From assembly GCA_038198775.1 (NCBI GenBank), contig JBBPZV010000018.1, forward strand, positions 62,001 through 126,000: a DNA stretch of 64,000 nt, written 5' to 3'. Shown one piece after another: positions 42,551 to 51,149 of the stretch (position 1 is the first letter of the stretch; the number at the start of each line of letters is the position of its first letter). This DNA is from JACCYJ01 sp038198775 (GTDB lineage: Bacteria > Actinomycetota > Actinomycetes > Propionibacteriales > Nocardioidaceae). The position numbers were made by a program, and so were the translations under genes. Below the pieces are notes generated by a model. It made no database searches. It had not been told where the DNA came from and saw only the letters and a program-made list of their open reading frames with translations.

Positions 42551-43930
42551 TTACCAGTGCCGCGGCTTGCCGTCGGAGTAAAGCCAGGCGTGGAACAGGT
42601 GGTCGAGCGAGCGCCCCGACACGTGCTCGGCGAGCCGCTGCAGTCTTGCGGTGGTTCCGTGGCCCTGCCGGTGCTCGGCCGCCCAACGGCGCAGCACGGT
42701 GAAGAAGTCCGCTCCGCCGATACGTTCGCGCAGCGCCTGCAGGGCCATGGCTCCGCGCTTGTAGACCGGCCGCCCGAACAGGTTCGCCCCGGTGCCGGGC
42801 ACCGCCGGCGGGGGGCTCCACAGAGCCGAGTCGGGAGGGCTGGCATACAGCCGGGCGAAGTTGCGGTGCGGAGCTCCCGGATGATGGCGCGCCTGCCACA
42901 GCCACTCGGCGTACGTTGCGAAGCCCTCGTTGAGCCAGATGTCCGACCAGTCCTGCGGGGTCACCGAGTCGCCGTACCACTGGTGCGCCAGCTCGTGCAC
43001 CAGCGTCAGCGTGCTGGGGTTGAACGGGAACACCGGTCGGGTCTGGACCTCCAGCGCGTAACCGAAGCTGGCCTTGTCGATGATCACCCCGGCGGAACTG
43101 AAGGGGTAGGGGCCGAACCTCTGGCTCCATACCCGCAGCACGCGCGCTACCTTGCGGGCCGTCGTGGCCGCCCCCTTGACCCGCGGGTCGACGAACGACC
43201 GCACCGGGACGCCCCCCACCTGGTTGTGGAGCTCGCGGTAGCGGCCGATCGCGACGGTGCTCAGGTAGCTGGACAGCTTGTCGCGTTCGCGCCACACCCA
43301 GGTGGTGAGGTGCCCGCTGCGGTGGTGTCGGACCAGGTTTCCGTTGGACACCGCAGTCAGCCCGGCCGGCACCGTGATCGAGACCCGGTACGTGGCCTTG
43401 TCGCGGAGCGTGTCGTTGACCGGGAACCAGGTCATGGCACCCACCGGCTCGTTGACCGCGACGGCGCCGTCACTGGTCGCGACCCACCCGTCGGCCGACC
43501 CGTCGGGGTCGATGTGAGCTCGCGGCACGCCGCCGTAGCGGATGACCACGGTGTGCCCGGTCCGGGCGTGCAGCGGCGCCTGCGGCCGGATCCTGAGCTC
43601 GTGGCGGTGGCGCGACCAGGTGGCAGGTCTGCCGTCCACTGCGACCGTGGCGACGTGAAGGCCCTCCAGGTCGAGGTTGAACCGCGACAGCGCAGAGTGC
43701 GTACGCAACCGCAGCTTCGCGACCCCTCTCAGCAAATCTGTCTCGGGGGCGTACGCCAGGGAGAGGGCGTAGTGGCGGACGCCGTACCCGCCGTTGCCTG
43801 CCAGCGGGAACAGCGAGTCGCCCGAGCCCGCACCACCAGGATGAGCCCGCGCTGGCGACATGGCGGCCGCACCCGGTGGGACCGCAAGCGCAAGAGTCAC
43901 GGCGATCGCGGGAAGCCAGCAGCGGGTCAT
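42551..43930 (-). CDS. Secreted M1-family zinc aminopeptidase-like protein
   Basis: A 459-residue protein with a signal peptide (MTRCWLPAIAVTLALAVPPG). The zinc site is HELAHQWYGDSVTPQDW, with the third ligand glutamate in WLNEGFATYAEW 19 residues later. The exopeptidase motif GAMEN is replaced by GYALEVQT, as in other short actinobacterial M1 proteins. It lacks the C-terminal helical domain of full M1 enzymes. The ATG at 43930 gives the signal peptide; longer starts do not. The substrate is unknown. Confidence 0.85.
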   Translation of the reverse strand: MTRCWLPAIAVTLALAVPPGAAAMSPARAHPGGAGSGDSLFPLAGNGGYGVRHYALSLAYAPETDLLRGVAKLRLRTHSALSRFNLDLEGLHVATVAVDGRPATWSRHRHELRIRPQAPLHARTGHTVVIRYGGVPRAHIDPDGSADGWVATSDGAVAVNEPVGAMTWFPVNDTLRDKATYRVSITVPAGLTAVSNGNLVRHHRSGHLTTWVWRERDKLSSYLSTVAIGRYRELHNQVGGVPVRSFVDPRVKGAATTARKVARVLRVWSQRFGPYPFSSAGVIIDKASFGYALEVQTRPVFPFNPSTLTLVHELAHQWYGDSVTPQDWSDIWLNEGFATYAEWLWQARHHPGAPHRNFARLYASPPDSALWSPPPAVPGTGANLFGRPVYKRGAMALQALRERIGGADFFTVLRRWAAEHRQGHGTTARLQRLAEHVSGRSLDHLFHAWLYSDGKPRHW

Positions 43931-44009
43931 GGCCCCAAGTGTGGCGGAAAGCCGTCGACCGCCCTCTGGAGGACGCCGCCGAACAGGCCGGGAGCAATTT
44001 CGGCCAAGA

Positions 44010-44320
44010 GCCGCGACGACGGCTTCGCCACCTGCCCCATCAGTCAAGGCGCGCTCCTGCGCTTCGCCCTGCGCGAGGGCGTGGAAGCCGCGCGGGCGGT
44101 CGCCGTCTTGGATTCGATCAGCTCGCTACCTGGTCATGAGTTCTGGCCGGACGACGTAGGGTACGACAGCGTCGACCTTCGGGGCGTCCTCGGCCATCGC
44201 CAACTGGCTGACGCATACCTGGCACAGCTGGCGCGGAACCGCTCCGGCACGCTGGCGACGCTGGACGCCGGGCTCGCGACGGTGCACAGCGACACCGTCG
44301 TGCTGGTGCCTGGAGACTAG
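44010..44320 (+). pseudogene. PIN-domain (VapC-like) toxin remnant, 5' part missing
   Basis: The frame reads DDGFATCPISQGALLRFALR, then HEFWPDDVGYDSVDLRGVLG and HRQLADAYLAQLARNRSGTL followed by ATLDAG, the C-terminal two thirds of a VapC-type RNase. The aspartates in HRQLADAYLAQLA and ATLDAGLA are those of the active site. The N-terminal strand with the first aspartate and a start codon are missing, and no antitoxin gene is seen. It is probably a dead fragment between the divergent M1 peptidase start and hppD end. The 5' limit is approximate. Confidence 0.65.
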
Positions 44321-44419
44321 GTGGGCGGCGAGAGATTCGCGCCCGTACCGGCCGCTGGCCTGACCTGGCTGACGCAGAGGCGCCGCTCGCCCCAGGCTTC
44401 AGAGAGGTCGCGAACCCGC

Positions 44420-45619
44420 TCACAGGTTGCCGCGCAGCTCCTGCTCTCGTTCGATGGCCTCGAACAGCGCCTTGAAGTTGCCCTTGCCGAACCCGAGCGA
44501 CCCGTGCCGCTCGATGAGCTCATAGAACACCGTCGGCCGGTCCCCGACGGGCTTGGTGAAGATCTGCAGCAGGTAGCCGTCCTCATCGCGGTCCACCAGG
44601 ATGCCGCGCGCCTTCAGCTCCTCGATCGGCGCCCGCACCTGCCCGATCCGCTCACGCAGCTCCGGGTCGTCGTAGTAGGAGTCCGGGGTTTCGAGGAACT
44701 CCACCCCGTTGCCGCGCAGGATGTCGACGCTGCGAAGGATGTCGTTCGTAGCCAGCGCGATGTGCTGGCAGCCGGCGCCCGCGTAGAACTCGAGGTACTC
44801 GTCGATCTGCGACTTTCGCTTCGCCACCGCCGGCTCGTTGAGCGGGAACTTCACCCGATGGTTGCCGTTGGCGACCACCTTGCTCATCAGCGCGGAATAG
44901 TCGGTGGCGATGTCGTCACCGATGAACTCCGCCATGTTCACGAAACCCATCACGCGGTTGTAGAAGTCGACCCACTCGTCCATCCGGCCGAGCTCGACGT
45001 TGCCGACGCAGTGGTCGACGGCCTGGAACAACCGCCTGGGGTGGCCCTCGGGCCTAACGACCGTCGTCTCGGCGGCCACGAAGCCGGGAAGGTACGGCCC
45101 GTCGTAGCGGCGGCGGTCGATCAGCGTGTGCCGGGTCTCGCCGTACGCCGCGATCGCCGCCCTCCGGACCGTGCCGTGCTCGTCGGAGACGTCGTTCGGC
45201 TCCTCCAGGACGGTGGCGCCCTGAGCTCGGGCGTGTGCGATGCACTTGTCGACGTCGGGCACCTCCAGCGGGAGGTCGACGACCCCGTCTCCGTGGCGCC
45301 GGTGGTGGTCGAGCAGAGGGCTGCTCGGCGCCACGCCGCCGGTGAGGACGAAGCGGGCCGAGCCCGAGCGAAGCACGTACGCCTTCGAGTCGCGCCGCCC
45401 GGTCTCAGGACCCGCGTAGGCGACCAGGTCCATGCCGAAGGCCAACTGGTAGAGGTGAGCCGCCTGTGTCGCGTTGCCGACGGCGAACACCACCGCGTCC
45501 AATGCGGTCACCGGGAACGGGTCCTTGTCCGCGTCGTACTCCACAAGCCCGACTAGCTGCTTGAGCTGCTCCAAGGTGAGGTCGGCCTGCTGCTCTTGTG
45601 GGGTCAGCGTCTGCGTCAT
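44420..45619 (-). CDS. hppD: 4-hydroxyphenylpyruvate dioxygenase
   Basis: A 399-residue iron dioxygenase that makes homogentisate. The iron ligands are in VDHCVGNVELG (His), GCQHIALATND (His) and VFYELIERHG (Glu). GFGKGNFKALFEAIEREQ is the C-terminal gating helix. The ATG is at 45619. It is divergent from an Lrp/AsnC regulator with 152 bases between. With hmgA and fahA (37.6-41 kb) it covers most of tyrosine degradation. Confidence 0.95.
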   Translation of the reverse strand: MTQTLTPQEQQADLTLEQLKQLVGLVEYDADKDPFPVTALDAVVFAVGNATQAAHLYQLAFGMDLVAYAGPETGRRDSKAYVLRSGSARFVLTGGVAPSSPLLDHHRRHGDGVVDLPLEVPDVDKCIAHARAQGATVLEEPNDVSDEHGTVRRAAIAAYGETRHTLIDRRRYDGPYLPGFVAAETTVVRPEGHPRRLFQAVDHCVGNVELGRMDEWVDFYNRVMGFVNMAEFIGDDIATDYSALMSKVVANGNHRVKFPLNEPAVAKRKSQIDEYLEFYAGAGCQHIALATNDILRSVDILRGNGVEFLETPDSYYDDPELRERIGQVRAPIEELKARGILVDRDEDGYLLQIFTKPVGDRPTVFYELIERHGSLGFGKGNFKALFEAIEREQELRGNL

Positions 45620-45670
45620 GAGCGTTCTCCCTCGCCGGCAACGTTACCGCCGAGCATGGCCGGGCACGGC

Positions 45671-45682
45671 ATTGTGCGCAAT
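45671..45682. promoter_or_regulatory. Candidate Lrp/AsnC operator between hppD and its regulator
   Basis: ATTGTGCGCAAT is a near-perfect inverted repeat (10 of 12 positions) in the hppD/regulator gap, at 52 bases from the hppD start. Lrp-type proteins often bind ATTG-CAAT palindromes. Assignment to the adjacent regulator is inference. Confidence 0.5.
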
Positions 45683-45771
45683 AGAAGCGACTTGCACTGA
45701 GCAGATCGTCCAGTCCTGGTCGACAATCAGCGGACGGGCTGGTCAGCTTGGCCAGCAGGGAGGATGAACCG

Positions 45772-46248
45772 ATGAGTCGAACCTTCGACGACCTTGACGC
45801 GGCGATCCTGCAGGTGTTCGCCGAGCAGCCGAGGATCGGCGTTCTGGAGGCTTCGCGGCGGCTCGGGGTGGCCCGAGGCACCGTCCAGGCGCGACTGGAC
45901 CGGCTCAGCGAGGGCGGCGTGGTGAGGGGATGGGGTCCCCAGGTGGATCCCGCGCGGCTCGGCTACCCGGTGACGGCGTTCCTCACGCTGGAGATCCGGC
46001 AGGGCGCCGGTCACGAAGCCGTCTCAGCCCACCTGGCCACGATCCCGGAGGTGCTGGAGGCGTTCACCATCACCGGCGCCGGAGATCTGTGGTGCCGGTG
46101 CGTGGCCCGCTCGAACTCCGACCTGCAGCGCGTCATCGATGTCGTGGTCGCGGTCGCGGGCATCGAGAGGACCTCGACGGTCATAGCGCTGGCGACGCAG
46201 ATCCCCCACCGCACCCTGCCGCTGCTGCGAGCGGTGGGGCAGGCCTGA
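45772..46248 (+). CDS. Lrp/AsnC-family transcriptional regulator
   Basis: A 158-residue regulator. The N-terminal helix-turn-helix is DDLDAAILQVFAEQPRIGVL then ASRRLGVARGTVQARLDRLS. The C-terminal half is a RAM ligand-sensing domain (GYPVTAFLTLEIRQGAGHEA, ITGAGDLWCRCVARSNSDL). The ATG at 45772 has GGAGG eight bases upstream. It is divergent from hppD and probably controls it in response to an aromatic amino acid or intermediate; that is inference. Confidence 0.9.
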   Translation: MSRTFDDLDAAILQVFAEQPRIGVLEASRRLGVARGTVQARLDRLSEGGVVRGWGPQVDPARLGYPVTAFLTLEIRQGAGHEAVSAHLATIPEVLEAFTITGAGDLWCRCVARSNSDLQRVIDVVVAVAGIERTSTVIALATQIPHRTLPLLRAVGQA

Positions 46249-46249
46249 C

Positions 46250-47209
46250 TCAGGAGCGGTAGGCCAACCAGTGCAACGTCATTCGCTCGCTCTGGCCGGG
46301 GGTGAAGGTGCGCATGCAGGAGTCGTAGGAGTAGTCCATGAAGTTGTGAATCGGGTCCGCGCCAGGCGCCGCGCAGGTGTCGGCGTTCTCGTCGCAATAG
46401 AACTGCGGCCGTCCCTCCGCCGGGGTGTCCGTCACGTGGTCGTTGCCCTGGCTGCACCCGCCCTGAAAGGTGTGGAAGAGTCCGAGCCAGTGGCCGATCT
46501 CGTGCACCGCGGTGTCGCCGCGGTCGTAGCCGGAAATCGACCCGCCGACCAACGAGCCGACGTTGACCACTACCCCGTCCAGGCGCTGGTGGCCGGCGAA
46601 GGCCTGCGGGAAGGTGGCCCACCCGAGGGTGCCGGTGCGCCGGGGCGGTGAGACGAAGTAAAGGTTGAGAACACCAGCGTCACCTCGGTGCAGCGCCCGC
46701 TTCATGGCGCGCTCGGCAGCGGTGTTGTAGTCCGAGTGATACCACGCGCGGTTGACGGTCACGTCGGTGCTGCTCAGCCGGAAGCGGAACGGCGTCGCGC
46801 TGGTGGCATCGCGTTCGCGCCCGGCGTACGCGCGGTTGAGGATCCGCAGCTGGCGGGCGACCGCGTTTGGTCCCAGCGGTTGCGAGCCGACGTTGGGAGC
46901 GAGCACGTGCGCCGCGACCGGGATCCTCGTCACATCGTTGCCGGCGGCGGCGGCGATGCGCGTTGCTGGGACCTGCTTCAGGGCCCGGTGTAGCTGCCGG
47001 TCGAGCTGGCGGACCTGGGTTCTGGTCATGACGTCCGGGTCTTGTGGCCGGCCTTGGGTCGAGCGGGCAGCGCTTGCCGCCGCTGCGATGCAGGGGCTGC
47101 TGGGTCCGGTGCCGTCGAAGCCGGGGGAAGCGCTCGCCGGGCTGCAAGTCGACCACCCCACGACCGCGACGACTCCCGCCGCGAGTCCCCTCCCCAGCAG
47201 CCGGCTCAC
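46250..47209 (-). CDS. Secreted M43-type zinc metalloprotease
   Basis: A 319-residue metzincin. A signal-like segment (GRGLAAGVVAVVGWSTCSPAS) starts the protein. The zinc motif is HEIGHWLGLFHTF (HExxHxxGxxH), with the Met-turn in NFMDYSYDSCMR about 45 residues later, the pappalysin/cytophagalysin (M43) pattern. Cysteines (GGCSQG, FYCDE, DTCAAP) probably form disulfides. The GTG at 47209 overlaps the DUF3039 stop as GTGA. It converges with the Lrp-type gene with one base between. Confidence 0.88.
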   Translation of the reverse strand: MSRLLGRGLAAGVVAVVGWSTCSPASASPGFDGTGPSSPCIAAAASAARSTQGRPQDPDVMTRTQVRQLDRQLHRALKQVPATRIAAAAGNDVTRIPVAAHVLAPNVGSQPLGPNAVARQLRILNRAYAGRERDATSATPFRFRLSSTDVTVNRAWYHSDYNTAAERAMKRALHRGDAGVLNLYFVSPPRRTGTLGWATFPQAFAGHQRLDGVVVNVGSLVGGSISGYDRGDTAVHEIGHWLGLFHTFQGGCSQGNDHVTDTPAEGRPQFYCDENADTCAAPGADPIHNFMDYSYDSCMRTFTPGQSERMTLHWLAYRS

Positions 47210-47472
47210 GGCTGGTCGCCCTCGTCGTCACCCGGCTGGAAGCCGCCCCAGATCTCCTTGCACTCCGGGCAGACCGGATAGCGCTGCGGATCGCGGCTCG
47301 GCACCCAGACCTTGCCGCACAGCGCAACGACGGGCGAGCCCTCGACCACTGCCGCGGTGAGCTTGTCCTTGGCCACGTAGTGCGAGAGACGTTCGTGGTC
47401 GCCGTCGTCTGGGAGCGGGTGGGTACGGCGGTCCTCGACGGTCTGCGCGCCGGGGCTCATCGAGATCGTCAC
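47206..47472 (-). CDS. DUF3039 zinc-ribbon-like protein
   Basis: An 88-residue protein of the DUF3039 family. The conserved core is VVALCGKVWVPSRDPQRYPV followed by CPECKEIW. The cysteines CGK and CPEC could bind zinc. DHERLSHYVAKDKLTAAVVE precedes it. The start is GTG at 47472; an ATG at 47460 is also possible, and neither has a clear ribosome site. The family function is unknown. It overlaps the metalloprotease start. Confidence 0.82.
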   Translation of the reverse strand: MTISMSPGAQTVEDRRTHPLPDDGDHERLSHYVAKDKLTAAVVEGSPVVALCGKVWVPSRDPQRYPVCPECKEIWGGFQPGDDEGDQP

Positions 47473-47528
47473 GACCGCAAAGTCTAGACGCGCCCGAGTG
47501 CTCGCGGCGAAGCATCGGCGACAGCGGC

Positions 47529-48134
47529 TCAGTTCAAATCGGGGTCCACCGGGTACGTCGCGAGGAATCGCGCGTCGTCGAGCTGGCGGCGCAGCACCTG
47601 CCGCCACAGCCGCTCCGGAGCCGCGGTGACGATGTCGTCGTCGTGTGCGTCGAGGACCACCCAGCCACCGGCCTCGATCTCGGCCTCGAGCTGACCGGGC
47701 GACCAGCCGGTGTAGCCGGCGAACACCCGCATGCCGACCAGGGCATCGGAGAGGATCTCCACCGGGACGTCGAGGTCGACCAGCCCCACCCGTCCGTACA
47801 TCGGCCGCCACCCGGGCGGCGCCTCCGCGGGCTGCACGTGCAGCACCCCGACGGCGAGCGCTGAATCGGTGGCGACGGGCCCTCCACCGAACAGGCTTCG
47901 CGGTCGGCTGACGCTGTGCGCCCAGTCCGGCAGTACCGCGGCGACCGGCACGTCGAGCGCGCGGTTGAGGATCACGCCGAGCGTGCCGGTGTGGTCGTGG
48001 TCGAGCACCAGCACCACGGACCGGGAGAAGTTCGGGTCGCTCAACGTGGGGGCAGCCACCATCAGCATCCCGGTGTACGGCGCGGACTCGCTGGTGCCGC
48101 CGCCCAGGTTCGCACCGGATACGTCGCTGGACAT
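47529..48134 (-). CDS. YqgE/AlgH family protein
   Basis: A 201-residue protein of the YqgE/AlgH family (DUF179). It has the conserved YTGMLMVAAPTLSDPNFSRS then VVLVLDHDHTGTLGVILNRA, LFGGGPVATDSALAVG, and VFAGYTGWSPGQLEAEI. The family role is not settled; some members affect transcription. The ATG is at 48134. It lies 56 bases upstream of the DUF3039 gene on the same strand, as in other actinobacteria. Confidence 0.92.
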   Translation of the reverse strand: MSSDVSGANLGGGTSESAPYTGMLMVAAPTLSDPNFSRSVVLVLDHDHTGTLGVILNRALDVPVAAVLPDWAHSVSRPRSLFGGGPVATDSALAVGVLHVQPAEAPPGWRPMYGRVGLVDLDVPVEILSDALVGMRVFAGYTGWSPGQLEAEIEAGGWVVLDAHDDDIVTAAPERLWRQVLRRQLDDARFLATYPVDPDLN

Positions 48135-48262
48135 GCGCCCATGCTGCCACTGGCGACCGGACACGCAACGGATCTCTGGCTCCTGGTCGAAGTACGGCGA
48201 CCCCAGATGTCCGGAGATCCGCCGGGGCCGGCGGGGATTGGCCGTGCCCGCCCGGCTGGTGG

Positions 48263-48757
48263 TCAGTGTCGAGAGCGCAGTGTTCCGGCGAACCAGTGGC
48301 TGGTCCAGATCCGCTCCCGCTCCACGTGCTTGCCGGGATAGGGCGAGTGCAAGATGACCCGGCGCCCGTGGCGCCAGTGCAGGAAGATCCCGACGTGGTA
48401 GACGCTGCCTCCGTTGGAGAAGAAGACGAGGTCGCCCTTCTTCATTTGGTGACGGGGGATGTGTCGAACGGCGTTGGCCTGCGCAGAGGTGGTACGCGGC
48501 AGCGAGAGGCCGGCCTTGTCGAAGGCGAACATCGTCAGCCCCGAGCAGTCGAACGCGCCCGGCCCGGCCGCCCCGTAGACGTACGGGTCGCCGATCTGGT
48601 TGCGGGCGATGTCGACGGCCCGGCCGATCCTGGAATCGCGCCGATGTCGCTGCGCTGCATCGGCGCTGCCGGCGGTCGTCGCGAGGACGGTGGTCAAGCA
48701 GACGGTGGAGAGGATGGCCAGCGCGATCCGACGCAGCCAGCATGAGGTGGCAGACAT
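48263..48757 (-). CDS. NlpC/P60-family cell-wall hydrolase under c-di-AMP riboswitch
   Basis: A 164-residue secreted protein. A signal peptide (about residues 1-34) precedes the NlpC/P60 catalytic domain. The catalytic cysteine is in GAFDCSGLTMFAFDKAG, the histidine in VYHVGIFLHW and a third residue in the HSPYPG turn. It would cut peptidoglycan stems. The ATG at 48757 follows AAGGA at a good distance. A GTG at 48772 would lie in the riboswitch, so it is not the start. Its expression should fall when c-di-AMP is high, if the riboswitch works as in other bacteria. Confidence 0.88.
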   Translation of the reverse strand: MSATSCWLRRIALAILSTVCLTTVLATTAGSADAAQRHRRDSRIGRAVDIARNQIGDPYVYGAAGPGAFDCSGLTMFAFDKAGLSLPRTTSAQANAVRHIPRHQMKKGDLVFFSNGGSVYHVGIFLHWRHGRRVILHSPYPGKHVERERIWTSHWFAGTLRSRH

Positions 48758-48770
48758 GAGGTTCCTTCTC

Positions 48771-48965
48771 ACGCCTGCGAGGTGAGCTGTCGGGTTGGGG
48801 CCAGAAGGTGCCCTGTCGCTGGGGAGCGACTACACCCCGAGCACGGTTGCCCGTGCGGTGCGGCGGACGGTCCGGTACAGGACCGCCGACTGCGGGTGGG
48901 TCCCCCGCTCCTGCCGGAGTGGGTCGGCGAATGGGACCGCGCAACGGGGCAGGATTCGGCGTATG
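48771..48965 (-). ncRNA. c-di-AMP riboswitch (ydaO/yuaA)
   Basis: On the minus strand the leader contains, in order, GAATCCTGCC, GGCAGGAGCGGGGGACCCA, a GGGGTGTAGTCGC segment and the end ACAGCTCACCTCGCAGGCGT. These are the conserved blocks of the ydaO class as found before rpfA and NlpC/P60 genes in actinobacteria. The element ends just before the ribosome site of the hydrolase. The left limit is approximate. Confidence 0.85.
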
Positions 48966-49118
48966 TTCCGCTGGCGGCTATGAAGTTGTCGGCGCCCGGA
49001 CCTTAGGCACACCGCAGGGGTTCGGGCAAGGCCACCGGGCCGAACTGTGGATCCGCATGACGTCCGTCACACCTGTTGTTGGCAGCGCGTCACCAGGGTC
49101 GTACGCAGCGTCGAGCAG

Positions 49119-49871
49119 TCACAGTCTTCGGCCACCGTCGACGTACAAGGTCTGACCGGTGACGAAGCTGGCCTCCTCGCTGGCGAGGAACGCCACCACC
49201 GCCGCGATGTCATCGGGGTGCCCGACCCGGCGCAGCGGGGTGACCTCGGCGACGCCGCGTTGGAGCTCCTCTGGGGTGGTTCCCACCCGGCGAGCGGTCT
49301 CGTCGGTCATCTCGGTGACGACGAAGCCTGGGGCGACCGCGTTGGCGTTGATCCCATACGGCCCCAGCTCGATGGCGAGCGTACGGGTGAGTCCCTGGAT
49401 GCCCATCTTGGCGGCCGAGTAGTTGGCCTGGCCCCGGTTGCCGAGAGCGGACACGCTGGAGAGGTTGACGATCTTGCCGAAGCGCTGAGGGACGAAGACA
49501 CGCTGCGCGGCCCGGCTCAGCAAGAACGTTCCGCGCAGGTGCACGGAGATCACCGCGTCCCAGTCGGCTTCGCTCATCTTGAACAGCAGGTTGTCGCGGG
49601 TGACCCCGGCATTGTTGACCAGCACATGGAGCCCACCGAGCGCGTCGACCGTGCGCCGCACCGCCGCCTCGACCGCGTCGCCGTCGGCGACGTCGCAGCC
49701 CACGCCGATCGCAGCGGTCGCGTTGAGGGCGCCTGCGGTCGCCGCCGCAGCGTCCTCGTCGAGATCGAGTACGGCGACCCGGGCGCCCTCAGCTGCGAAG
49801 CGACGGGCGGTGGCAGCCCCGATCCCGCGGGCGGCCCCGGTGACGAGAACGACGCGGTCGGCGAAGCGCAT
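49119..49871 (-). CDS. fabG: SDR-family 3-oxoacyl-ACP reductase-like protein (FabG)
   Basis: A 250-residue short-chain dehydrogenase. It has the NAD(P)-binding VTGAARGIGAATARRFA, LVNNAGVTRDNLLFKM, and the catalytic serine, tyrosine and lysine in NLSSVSALGNRGQANYSAAK. The C-terminus TGQTLYVDGGRRL is typical of FabG. It may reduce 3-oxoacyl-ACP or another ketone; isolated copies often have other substrates. The ATG is at 49871. It follows the PQQ-type dehydrogenase on the same strand by 10 bases, so the two may be co-transcribed. Confidence 0.85.
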   Translation of the reverse strand: MRFADRVVLVTGAARGIGAATARRFAAEGARVAVLDLDEDAAAATAGALNATAAIGVGCDVADGDAVEAAVRRTVDALGGLHVLVNNAGVTRDNLLFKMSEADWDAVISVHLRGTFLLSRAAQRVFVPQRFGKIVNLSSVSALGNRGQANYSAAKMGIQGLTRTLAIELGPYGINANAVAPGFVVTEMTDETARRVGTTPEELQRGVAEVTPLRRVGHPDDIAAVVAFLASEEASFVTGQTLYVDGGRRL

Positions 49872-49881
49872 GCCCGGCAGC

Positions 49882-51054
49882 CTACGAGGTCGGCGTCACC
49901 TTCAAGATCCGGTCGCCGCCGGCACCGTTCCCCCCGTTGGAGGTGGTCACGTACAGGGCGTTGTGCGGGCCCATGACGACGCTGCGCAGGCGCCCGAAGG
50001 CGCCGTCGAGCACGTTCGGGGTCCACATCCGAACGAACTTCCCAGCCTTGGTGAACTTGAGGATCCGCAGCGAGGAGTCCTTGAGCGTCGCGACGGCCAG
50101 GCACCCCTGCCAGGCCCCCCAGCGTCTGCCGCTGACCCAGGTGGCACCTGACGTCGCAAGCGTGGGATAGCCGGAGCTCCAGCGGGCGTCGAGCTGCCTG
50201 CCCGGCAGCGAGTGGTCGGTCATCGGGACGCTCTCGTTGTAGCCGGGGACCGGGTTCCAGCCGTAGTTCCCAGCCTTGCGCAGCAGGTTGACCTCGTCGT
50301 CGCGGTCGGGGCCATGCTCCACCGACCACATGCGGCCGCCCTTGCGAAGTGCCAGCCCCTGCACGTTGCGGTGCCCGTATGTGAAGACGCGGCGCTTCAT
50401 CGCGTTGTTTGCGTGCGAGAACGGGTTGGACCTGAGGCCGCGGCCGGTCTTGCGGCTGACCCGCAGCACCTTGCCGCCACCTGACTTCAGGTTCTGGGGG
50501 TTGGTGCCGGTTATGGCGTCCCCGGTGCCGACGAAGAGGGCCCCGCCGGCGCCGAAACGCAGCCGGCAGCCGCCGTGCCGGCCGGTCGTGGACGGCAGGT
50601 TCTTGACCAGGACCCGGGTCCGGTGGGCGCCGTTGTGATGGGAGTTCAGCCGCCACCTGACCACCCGGACGTCGTGCCGACCGTGCGAGAACCCGCCGTA
50701 GCAGGTGTAGAAGGCCCGGCTCTTGACGAAGTTGCGGGCCGCCAGAACCGACATCATCCCGGTCTCGCTGGCGTGCCAGACGCCCCTGGGTGTCGCGGCG
50801 AGGACCCGGCTCGCACCCTTCTTGCCCCGCCAGATGATGCGCTCGCGCTCGGTGTAGAGCATGGCACCACTCGGGAGGAACGTCAGGTCCCAGGGCAGGT
50901 CGGCGCCGCCGACCACGGTCTTCACCCGCAGCCCGGGCGCCCGCTGCTGGTCGGTCAACGGCGCGTACGCGGGCGCCGCCAGGGCCGTCGGCCCGACGGT
51001 GACGGCCAGGGTGACGGAGCTGGCGAGGGCGATGACGAGGCGGCAGGGGACCAT
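49882..51054 (-). CDS. Secreted PQQ-dependent glucose/sorbosone dehydrogenase-like protein
   Basis: A 390-residue protein with an export signal (VIALASSVTLAVTVGPTALA) and a six-bladed propeller. LPWDLTFLPSGAMLYTERER is the first blade, GVWHASETGMMSVLAARNF the loop carrying an active-site histidine, and RVFTYGHRNVQGLALRKG is the other conserved block. WSVEHGPDRDDEVNLLRKAG and NYGWNPVPGY are also family signs. It would oxidise a sugar with PQQ as cofactor; PQQ genes are not in the window. The ATG at 51054 was chosen because it begins the signal peptide; 51093 is the longer start. Confidence 0.85.
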   Translation of the reverse strand: MVPCRLVIALASSVTLAVTVGPTALAAPAYAPLTDQQRAPGLRVKTVVGGADLPWDLTFLPSGAMLYTERERIIWRGKKGASRVLAATPRGVWHASETGMMSVLAARNFVKSRAFYTCYGGFSHGRHDVRVVRWRLNSHHNGAHRTRVLVKNLPSTTGRHGGCRLRFGAGGALFVGTGDAITGTNPQNLKSGGGKVLRVSRKTGRGLRSNPFSHANNAMKRRVFTYGHRNVQGLALRKGGRMWSVEHGPDRDDEVNLLRKAGNYGWNPVPGYNESVPMTDHSLPGRQLDARWSSGYPTLATSGATWVSGRRWGAWQGCLAVATLKDSSLRILKFTKAGKFVRMWTPNVLDGAFGRLRSVVMGPHNALYVTTSNGGNGAGGDRILKVTPTS

Positions 51055-51149
51055 GCGACCAGAGTCGCCTGTGGACGGACGCCGCGAACCCATGCGTCGG
51101 CCTGGGAGCCGCCACCCGCCCGACCACCTTCTTTCTTGCGCGCCAGTGG

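Noticed and set aside
42050..44320. A 756-codon plus-strand frame
   Set aside because: It lies antisense to the GlcD-like and M1 peptidase genes; only its last 100 codons (PIN remnant) look like protein.
44321..45556. A 411-codon plus-strand frame
   Set aside because: It is antisense to hppD, whose motifs are complete, and has no protein family signs.
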